DNA of 5,226 nucleotides from contig JAADGX010000196.1 of NCBI GenBank assembly GCA_013152135.1, positions 1 to 5,226 of the forward strand, read 5' to 3'. The notes under the pieces were generated by a model. The model was not told the origin of the DNA and ran no database searches. It saw nothing but the letters and a program-made list of their open reading frames with translations. Origin of the DNA: Chlorobiota bacterium. GTDB taxonomy: Bacteria > Bacteroidota > Ignavibacteria > SZUA-365 > JAADGX01. Within the stretch, counting starts at the first letter, position 1. Each line of letters starts with the position of its first letter. Below, in pieces: positions 1 through 5,226 of this stretch. The translations under genes and the position numbers were made by a program.

Positions 1-2093
1 CAGACGGACACGAGACCTGTGGTTGAAAATGCGGTTACGGGAACGTCCGCCCCGGACTGCGGGGCTCCCACGGGGACGGTGAACGAGCCCGAGTACCAGT
101 GCGCTTCGCCGAACCGCCACGTCCCTTCGATGTCGAGTCGGAGGTCTTTCGGTCCGCCGAGTTCACCGAGGTCCGCCGTGATCCACAGCGCCTTGCCGGT
201 ATCGGAATGGAATTCAGGACTGCTCGTGTCGCGTGCGCGGGCACGAATGGTAATCCTTGTTCGACCGTCAGCGGGCACGGGCAACGGCGAAACGATGATC
301 GAATCGATGACCGGTGAAGCCAGCGTTGCGCTTGCGTTTTTTCCCAGGTAGATGCGCGCCGTGCGGGGTCCTATCGTATCGCTGGACGACAGGGTGCGCA
401 GAAATCCGCCGTCCACGGTAGTGCCGCCGACGGGAACAATGAAACGCCTGCCGTTGGCTTCCGGGAAGACGACAGGCGTGGAAGGATGCGGGTTCACCAC
501 CACGGTTCCGTGCTCGAATTCCCGCACGTAGTACGCGACGTCGCCAGGCTGTGAAAGGCGTTCCAGTTCCTCCACGCTCTTATCCGCCGATTCGAGGGGG
601 CGTCCCAGGGGTACGTCGAATTCGGGGAAATGAGAAAACTCCTGGTAGTTGGTGGCGTTTGCGAACATGCTCAGGCTGTCGGCGACGAGCAGGTAACTGC
701 CGAGCACGTACATGCGGCCCGAGGGATCGTCGAACGGGGCGCCTCCAAGGGGAAGCCACAGTTTCCTGTACACGTGCTGCGCCGCGAGGCCCGCGTCGCA
801 TTGGCGTTTCCACGAATTCCCGGTGACATAGCCGGACCAGTGGGTGTACCCGAACCCTTCCGTCATGCCCCCGTCCGCGTGTAGCAGCAGGCTCAGGGAA
901 TACGAGGACAAGCCGTTGAACACCGCGGGGCGGGGCGCGATACTTAGCTTGATGGAATCCATGAAAACGTAGAGGTCGTTCTCCCAGCTCTTGTCGTCGT
1001 AATCCCAGGGAGGAAAAGCATCCACGCCCCACGGACGCACGCGGAACCAGCAGTCGTCCTCGAACAGGCCGCTGTATCCGCGCTCGGAAAAGCTCTTCAG
1101 CACTTGCTCGATATAAGACTGCCTCCACGTACTGCTCCCGACCTTCATGACGTAAAAGCCATAGTAATCGTGCTTGAGCCGGTTGTTGATGTTGGTGGTG
1201 AACGAGCCGCTTGCCGGGAAGATGGAACGCGCTCCCTTGAAGTAAACCAGCAGGATGCATTCATACCCGCCGAACGTGCGGGCCGCAACGGGGGCGACGA
1301 TCCCGGCGCTGTAACGCCCGCCCGTTTTCACCATCGTCGTTCGTTCACCCAGCGTGTCCAGCTTGTTGTTCCGGTTGACGTCGCATACGAGCACAACCGA
1401 ATCGGGGTCGATATCGTTGACGAGCTCCGCTGCCACGGTGATGTAGACCTCCGTGCCACGGCGCTCCGCGGTGAGCGCCTTGAGGGCGAGCGCCGGTCCC
1501 GATGCCACCGTCCCGGTGCGCCGGACGGAATAGCCGTATTGAAGTTCGGCGCCGTCCCGGAGGACGGTTGTCACACGGACCCAGGACGCGTGCTTTGGAA
1601 GCCGGGCGGCGAAAGAAACGCCGGTGATAACTGAATCGACGATCGGCTGGCCTGCTCCGGCGGAGTCGAAAGACCAATACAGGCGGTAGCCTGCGATATC
1701 GAGCCGCCGCCGGTCGGGAAGCCAGTACATGCGCACCGTGTCCCTTCGCATGACGACGGTCATGGAAGATGGCTCGGAAGAATGCAGGAATGCCGTCTCG
1801 TCCCGGTTGACCTTTTCGAATTCGGAACGACTGTCGTGGAGAGCGACGATATCCTTGTAACGCAGGATGGGCATGGCGGGATTGATGCGTCGCACCAGGT
1901 CGATGTCGCGCGACGAGGCTTCGTCGAGAAGGACGAAGCGACGCGCGGCGAACGTGGCCAGGTACCTGTCGCCGTTGATGGCGCCGTAGTTGACGAGGTA
2001 CGACCTGACGCCGCGAGGCTGGTACTCAGACGGCTGCGATAACGCGTGTGAAGAAAGAAGGAATCCCAGGAACAAAACAAGAAACCATCGCAT
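1..2093 (-). CDS. Secreted putative glycoside hydrolase (GHL15-like), 3' end cut by window edge
   Basis: The frame is open from the ATG at 2093-2091 to the left window edge, giving 697 codons without a stop. Residues 1-19 form a Sec signal peptide: Met-Arg, a hydrophobic run over about 3-15, and a likely signal peptidase I site after Ala17-Leu-Ser19. There is no lipobox Cys. Residues 30-105 (SYLVNYG at 31-37, FVLLDE at 53-58, PILRYKD at 75-81) look like the first strands of a TIM barrel. A fibronectin-III-like segment (about 108-195, GYRLYW at 135-140) and a second beta-rich segment (about 197-300) follow. Barrel-like sequence then resumes: GLFEDDCWF around E345-D347, HADGG with D407, GFGYTHW at 413-419, and the late strand TVVVNP ending N534-P535. 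This order resembles the hypothetical glycosyl hydrolase family GHL15, recognised by eye. From about 594 onward there is a bacterial Ig-like domain. Substrate is unknown; the acidic residues are only candidate catalytic ones. It lies 82 bases downstream of htpG and may be read through from it. Confidence 0.85.
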   Translation of the reverse strand, partial: MRWFLVLFLGFLLSSHALSQPSEYQPRGVRSYLVNYGAINGDRYLATFAARRFVLLDEASSRDIDLVRRINPAMPILRYKDIVALHDSRSEFEKVNRDETAFLHSSEPSSMTVVMRRDTVRMYWLPDRRRLDIAGYRLYWSFDSAGAGQPIVDSVITGVSFAARLPKHASWVRVTTVLRDGAELQYGYSVRRTGTVASGPALALKALTAERRGTEVYITVAAELVNDIDPDSVVLVCDVNRNNKLDTLGERTTMVKTGGRYSAGIVAPVAARTFGGYECILLVYFKGARSIFPASGSFTTNINNRLKHDYYGFYVMKVGSSTWRQSYIEQVLKSFSERGYSGLFEDDCWFRVRPWGVDAFPPWDYDDKSWENDLYVFMDSIKLSIAPRPAVFNGLSSYSLSLLLHADGGMTEGFGYTHWSGYVTGNSWKRQCDAGLAAQHVYRKLWLPLGGAPFDDPSGRMYVLGSYLLVADSLSMFANATNYQEFSHFPEFDVPLGRPLESADKSVEELERLSQPGDVAYYVREFEHGTVVVNPHPSTPVVFPEANGRRFIVPVGGTTVDGGFLRTLSSSDTIGPRTARIYLGKNASATLASPVIDSIIVSPLPVPADGRTRITIRARARDTSSPEFHSDTGKALWITADLGELGGPKDLRLDIEGTWRFGEAHWYSGSFTVPVGAPQSGADVPVTAFSTTGLVSV

Positions 2094-2102
2094 GTCCGAT
2101 TT

Positions 2103-2107
2103 CTCCC
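2103..2107 (-). promoter_or_regulatory. Ribosome binding site of the secreted hydrolase gene
   Basis: GGGAG on the minus strand lies 9 bases before the ATG at 2093-2091. It supports this start, which also gives a proper signal peptide directly at the N-terminus. The next in-frame Met, at residue 74, would remove the signal peptide and the first barrel strands. Confidence 0.65.
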
Positions 2108-2175
2108 GAACGTGGTGAAAACCGTGTCCGCAGGTTAGGCAGAACGATGGAATTACGCAACCGGAAAAACCCTGT

Positions 2176-4050
2176 TCAGGATTCCTTCGTCGCGCTCGCC
2201 CGTACCATGATCTCGGTCATGCGGCGGACGAATTCTTCGGGAGACTCGAGGTTGTTCTCGATCAGCAAGGCGCCCTCGTAAACCTGAAGCACGGTATTCT
2301 TCACGAACTCGTCGTCCTTGCGGGCGAGGCTCAGCCGCGCCAGGTTCCTGATGAGGGGATGCCGGAGATTTATTTCCAGGATTTTCTTCGAAGAACTGAA
2401 ATCCTTGTCGATGAGCTTCATCATGCGCTCCGTGTGCGGGTCCAGGCCGTGTTTGCCGACGACCAGCGTAGCGGCGGAGTCCACCAGGCGCTTCGATTCG
2501 ACGACGTCTTCCACCTTGCCCCCGAGCGTTTCCCGGAACACGCGGAAGACCTCCTTTACCTCTTCGTCGGACAAGGCTTCCGCGTCATCCTCGCCCCGGT
2601 CCTTGATGTCAATGTCAGCCTTCTCGATGCTCTTGAGCTGTTTGCCGTCGTATTCGGGAATGGAACCGATGGTGAACACGTCCACCTGGTCGGTGAGCAG
2701 CAGGACTTCGATGTCATTTTTCGCGAAGTACTCCAGGTTCGGGTTCTTCTCCAGGGCCTCCCTGCTGTCGCCCGTGATGAAGTAAATTTCCTTTTGCTCG
2801 CTGTTCATCCTTGTAACGTATTCCCGCAGCGAAGTCAGTTCGCCGGCTTTCGTCTTGGTTGACTCGAATCGCAGCAGATCGATGAGGCGTTCCCTGTTGG
2901 CCGGGTCAAGGTTGATGCCGAGCTTAATGTACCGTCCGAAGTTTTTGAAAAAAGTATCGTATTTCTCCGGATCGTTTTTCGCCCAATCCTCGAGAAACGA
3001 AAGCACCCTGCTCGTGATGATCTCGCGGATTTTCGTCATCACGGGACTGGATTGGGTGACCTCGCGCGAGACGTTCAGCGGCAGATCTTCCGTGTCCACA
3101 ACGCCCTTGAGAAAGATGAGATATTCGGGAACCAGCTCCCGGCAATCGTCCTGGATGAAGACCCGGTTCGAGTAGAGGTGCAGCGATTTCTCGTGCTCGG
3201 GATCGAAGAGGCGGAGAGGCGGAGACTGGGGAATGAAAACAAGCGCCTTGAAATTGACCCTGCCTTCGATGTTCAAATGAAGGTGTCCGAGAGGCGGGTT
3301 GAAATCGTTGGAGACGAACTTGTAGAACTCGTTCAGTTCTTCCTCCTTGATGTCTTCCTTCTTGCGATGCCACAGCGCCCCGATGGTATTGACCTGTTCC
3401 GAGCCCACGTAAATGGGGAAGTTGACGAAGTTCGAGTACCGCTGGATGATGGACTTGATGCGCTGAACGTCGCAAAACTCCTCGGCATCCTTTTTCAGCG
3501 TGAAGGAAATTTTCGTTCCGCGCTGTTGCCGGTCGATTTCCTCGATGATGAACTTGCCTTCACCCACGGATTTCCACCGGTATCCACGGGAGCCTGGAGC
3601 ATAGTGCCGTGTCTCGATGGTGACTTCGTCGGTTACCATGAACACGGAATAGAACCCGACGCCGAACTGTCCGATGAGATCTCCATCAAACGATTTTCCC
3701 TCTTCTTTCAGCGCCTGGAGAAACTCGACGGTACCGGAGCTCGCCACGGTACCGATGCGCTCGATCAAGTCCTCGCGGGTCATTCCCACACCAGTGTCTT
3801 CGATGGTGAAGACGTGGTTTTTCTCGTCTACCTCGATGGAGATTTTCAACGGTAGCTCGGGATCCAGCACCTCGTGGTTGGTCAGTTTCAAGAGCCTGAG
3901 TTTATTGAGGGCATCGGAAGCGTTGGAGACAAGCTCGCGCAGAAAGACTTCCGGGTGCGTGTAGAGGGAGTGAATGATGAGATGAAGCAGTTGCTTCATC
4001 TCCGCCTTGTATTCGAATTCCTGCACTTCGGTTTTTGTATCCTGGTTCAT
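2176..4050 (-). CDS. htpG: Molecular chaperone HtpG (bacterial Hsp90)
   Basis: This is an ATP-dependent homodimeric cytosolic chaperone that remodels client proteins, classically with DnaK. The 624 residues match the usual family length of about 600-640. The N-terminal GHKL ATPase domain (about 10-225) shows the family hallmark FLRELVSNASDAL with catalytic Glu39 and Mg/ATP-binding Asn43. It also has DTGVGM (85-90, nucleotide-contacting Asp85), the lid segment GTVASSGT (100-107), the glycine-rich GQFGVGFYS (127-135) and GTKISFTL (178-185). The middle domain (about 235-500) has LFDPEHEKSLHLYSNRVFI and LPLNVSRE (323-330), whose Arg329 corresponds to the arginine that reaches the ATP gamma-phosphate. 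The C-terminal dimerisation domain ends in ATKES, with no eukaryotic MEEVD tail. No key residue is missing. The start is fixed by a strong Shine-Dalgarno sequence and by the family N-terminus (EFEYKAEMKQLL). The gene has its own promoter in the gap upstream. The closest lineage cannot be fixed by eye. Confidence 0.98.
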   Translation of the reverse strand: MNQDTKTEVQEFEYKAEMKQLLHLIIHSLYTHPEVFLRELVSNASDALNKLRLLKLTNHEVLDPELPLKISIEVDEKNHVFTIEDTGVGMTREDLIERIGTVASSGTVEFLQALKEEGKSFDGDLIGQFGVGFYSVFMVTDEVTIETRHYAPGSRGYRWKSVGEGKFIIEEIDRQQRGTKISFTLKKDAEEFCDVQRIKSIIQRYSNFVNFPIYVGSEQVNTIGALWHRKKEDIKEEELNEFYKFVSNDFNPPLGHLHLNIEGRVNFKALVFIPQSPPLRLFDPEHEKSLHLYSNRVFIQDDCRELVPEYLIFLKGVVDTEDLPLNVSREVTQSSPVMTKIREIITSRVLSFLEDWAKNDPEKYDTFFKNFGRYIKLGINLDPANRERLIDLLRFESTKTKAGELTSLREYVTRMNSEQKEIYFITGDSREALEKNPNLEYFAKNDIEVLLLTDQVDVFTIGSIPEYDGKQLKSIEKADIDIKDRGEDDAEALSDEEVKEVFRVFRETLGGKVEDVVESKRLVDSAATLVVGKHGLDPHTERMMKLIDKDFSSSKKILEINLRHPLIRNLARLSLARKDDEFVKNTVLQVYEGALLIENNLESPEEFVRRMTEIMVRASATKES

Positions 4051-4055
4051 GGGTT

Positions 4056-4062
4056 CCCCCTT
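4056..4062 (-). promoter_or_regulatory. Ribosome binding site of htpG
   Basis: AAGGGGG on the minus strand sits 5 bases before the htpG ATG (4050-4048). The match to the anti-Shine-Dalgarno sequence is purine-rich and good. The TAA of a six-codon mini-ORF in the leader (4061-4081) overlaps its upstream end. Confidence 0.75.
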
Positions 4063-4080
4063 AACTGATTCCCTGATGCA

Positions 4081-4098
4081 TTAGACAACGAACTCTAA
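4081..4098. repeat. Short inverted repeat over the htpG -10 box and start site, possible operator
   Basis: TTAGA (4081-4085) and TCTAA (4094-4098) are perfect inverted arms around an 8-base spacer. The dyad touches the last base of the -10 box and covers the predicted transcription start, a typical place for a repressor site. The arms are only 5 bases, so chance is a real alternative. It is not CIRCE (TTAGCACTC-N9-GAGTGCTAA), although the outer TTAG/CTAA bases are shared, and it is not the HspR HAIR site. Confidence 0.3.
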
Positions 4099-4127
4099 AT
4101 TTACAGTAGCCCGGTGATTATTGTCAA
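4098..4127 (-). promoter_or_regulatory. Sigma70-type promoter of htpG
   Basis: On the minus strand an exact -35 consensus TTGACA (4127-4122) is followed by an 18-base spacer and the -10-like TAAATT (4103-4098, four of six consensus bases). Transcription would start near 4091, giving a leader of about 40 bases before htpG. The stretch is AT-rich compared with the flanking coding sequence. No sigma32-type -10 (CCCCAT) was seen in the gap, so housekeeping-sigma transcription is the best reading. The start site is predicted, not observed. Confidence 0.7.
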
Positions 4128-4184
4128 GAGTAAAAGAACTTCTGGCCGGCCTCGGATTGGATGGAACAACTCTCCTTGAACAGG

Positions 4185-5226
4185 TCAATCTCCGGGGACA
4201 GTGTAGTGGATGCCTTCCTGGTTGGCGATAACGGAAATGATACGGGACGCGTCCGGGCAGGATTTCTTTACGTAGTACCAGAAACAGTCGTGCGGCCAAC
4301 CAACCCTGGCCGCCAGCGCGTAGTCGTTTTTCTCGGCGAAGAAGAAGAGCTTCTGCGTCATCTCGTTCCAGCGCGGATCGTTGCGGGCCCATTCGGCACG
4401 GTAGCGGTTGCTGTACACGTGGAAGACGATGAGCTCCGGGTCGATCTCGCGCATGTAGCTCTCGTTCAGCCCGTGATGGGCGACGTGGACGTCGTACAGT
4501 CCGAATGCATCCACCGATCTCCATCTGGAGAAGTACGGCAGCCAGCCGGTCTCCGTGGTCAGCATGGTGTAGCCTCGATCCGCGAAGGGGCGCAGGGCTT
4601 TCCCGATCTGGACCCGGTTGTCGTACACCGCGTGATCCATTTTCTCGATGACGGAATGGGCGTCGAACGCGAGTAGGAGACTGGCCGTCAAGAACAGGAA
4701 CGACTGCGCCGGTCGCCGGAAACGCCGGATGCGATCCGTGGAACCGATGAGAACGAATGCGAGGACGGCGGTCACGGCCACCGCCCGGGACGTGTCGATT
4801 TTGATCCTGTTCGCTTCTTCAAGCGGCGCGGCCCAGGCCACCAGGAAAATGACATAGCTCACGCCGAGCAGAATCAGGAACGATTTCTTCGATACGGCAA
4901 CCGGCCGGGATACGAGACGCTCGGAAAGGATGGCAAACAAGAGCAGGTAGATCGGAAGTACGGGGTACTGGAACCGCAACCCGATGTTCTGCATCTGCTC
5001 GATGAACAGGTACAACCAGGGGAATATCACCGCGGGTATGAGAAGGGCGCTGATTTGCAGCCTCTCCCACTTCGCCGACCGGAGGAGCACGAGAAAGAAC
5101 AGCACGAACATCGCCGTCCACTGCCAGAAGAAATCAGTAATGACGGGGTAACCGGTCCAGTGAATAAGCTCATTCCCGTGCTTGGCGTAAAAGGTGTTCG
5201 GAAGCGGCCACCCGAAGTATTGCCAG
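4185..5226 (-). CDS. Polytopic membrane protein, GT-C-type glycosyltransferase-like, 5' end cut by window edge
   Basis: The frame is open from the right edge (first whole codon at 5225) to the TGA at 4187-4185, giving 346 visible residues. An internal ATG at 5111 is not the start: coding sequence continues upstream of it with YFGWPLPNTFYAK (visible residues 3-15), a motif typical of GT-C membrane glycosyltransferases that use polyprenyl-phosphate-linked sugars. About six hydrophobic segments follow, at roughly 34-48, 58-76, 87-100, 115-131, 149-161 and 175-187. The segment with RFQYPVLPIY matches the R-F-x-x-P-x-x-P pattern seen before a late helix in this group. The C-terminal part, about 190-346, is soluble and probably periplasmic. 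It contains TTETGWLPYF and DAFGLYD (239-245), which resemble the 'GxxxYxS...hDxxGLxD' pattern of related proteins. The catalytic N-terminal loop, with its expected acidic residues, lies outside the window. Donor and acceptor are unknown. No clear terminator follows the stop. Confidence 0.75.
   Translation of the reverse strand, partial: WQYFGWPLPNTFYAKHGNELIHWTGYPVITDFFWQWTAMFVLFFLVLLRSAKWERLQISALLIPAVIFPWLYLFIEQMQNIGLRFQYPVLPIYLLLFAILSERLVSRPVAVSKKSFLILLGVSYVIFLVAWAAPLEEANRIKIDTSRAVAVTAVLAFVLIGSTDRIRRFRRPAQSFLFLTASLLLAFDAHSVIEKMDHAVYDNRVQIGKALRPFADRGYTMLTTETGWLPYFSRWRSVDAFGLYDVHVAHHGLNESYMREIDPELIVFHVYSNRYRAEWARNDPRWNEMTQKLFFFAEKNDYALAARVGWPHDCFWYYVKKSCPDASRIISVIANQEGIHYTVPGD

Noticed and set aside
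580..1260. Minus-strand frame of 226 codons in another phase within the secreted hydrolase
   Set aside because: Its translation is rich in Arg, Gly and Pro with no domain character, while the overlapping main frame has a signal peptide and coherent domains. It is a codon-bias shadow, not a frameshift.
2094..2175. Possible separate promoter for the hydrolase gene (TTGCGT, 17 bases, TAACCT on the minus strand)
   Set aside because: Each box matches only about three of six consensus positions, which is expected by chance in 82 bases.
2165..2183. Possible intrinsic terminator at the htpG stop (AATCCT / AGGGTT arms, GAAC loop, T tract)
   Set aside because: The stem is six pairs with a wobble and mostly weak pairs, it includes the last coding bases, and the T tract is partly used by the stem. 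At best it is a weak attenuator.
3052..3855. Long open frame of 267 codons on the plus strand inside htpG
   Set aside because: It lies antisense to an intact, strongly conserved htpG and its translation resembles no known protein family. Long antisense frames are common opposite GC-rich genes.
4135..4151. AGAACTTCT palindrome next to GGCCGGCC, resembling a eukaryotic heat-shock element or a terminator stem
   Set aside because: The palindromes have a centre of 0-1 bases, so they cannot form a hairpin, and nGAAnnTTCn elements act in eukaryotes. No run of T follows a usable stem.
4185..5111. Treating the ATG at 5111 as the true start of the membrane protein
   Set aside because: The same frame stays open to the window edge and encodes the GT-C-like YFGWPLPNTFYAK motif upstream, so the gene begins outside the window.

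Overview
The window is ordinary bacterial chromosome of moderately high GC. All three genes lie on the minus strand, so transcription runs from right to left. They are the 3' part of a polytopic membrane protein (4185-5226, cut by the right edge), a complete htpG/Hsp90 (2176-4050), and the 5' part of a large secreted putative glycoside hydrolase (1-2093, cut by the left edge). There is no sign of rRNA, tRNA, CRISPR, insertion sequence or phage genes. The sequence alone does not settle the taxon. The HtpG sequence, the signal peptide and the GHL15-like secreted protein with beta-sandwich domains would fit a Gram-negative lineage such as the Fibrobacterota-Chlorobi-Bacteroidota group or a related uncultured phylum, but that is a guess.

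Right part (4185-5226): the C-terminal half of a GT-C-type membrane glycosyltransferase-like protein, with about six membrane segments followed by a soluble C-terminal domain. A 134-base gap (4051-4184) follows. It holds the clearest regulatory signal in the window: a sigma70-type promoter with an exact TTGACA -35 box, overlapped at its -10 box by a short inverted repeat, then a roughly 40-base leader and a strong Shine-Dalgarno sequence for htpG. No CIRCE or HAIR heat-shock operator is present.

Middle (2176-4050): htpG, a full-length cytosolic chaperone with all ATP-binding motifs intact. An 82-base gap (2094-2175) with no convincing terminator or promoter separates it from the next gene, so read-through from the htpG promoter is plausible.

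Left part (1-2093): a protein with a signal peptide. Its TIM-barrel-like GHL15 region appears to be split by a fibronectin-III-like domain and a second beta domain carrying a calcium-loop-like motif, and it is followed by a bacterial Ig-like domain. The window cuts it after 697 codons.

Functionally, the two flanking genes suggest envelope or extracellular glycan work (inference). HtpG is a general chaperone and need not be linked to them. I see no convincing new multi-gene system. The most notable points are the architecture of the secreted hydrolase and the non-canonical htpG control region.
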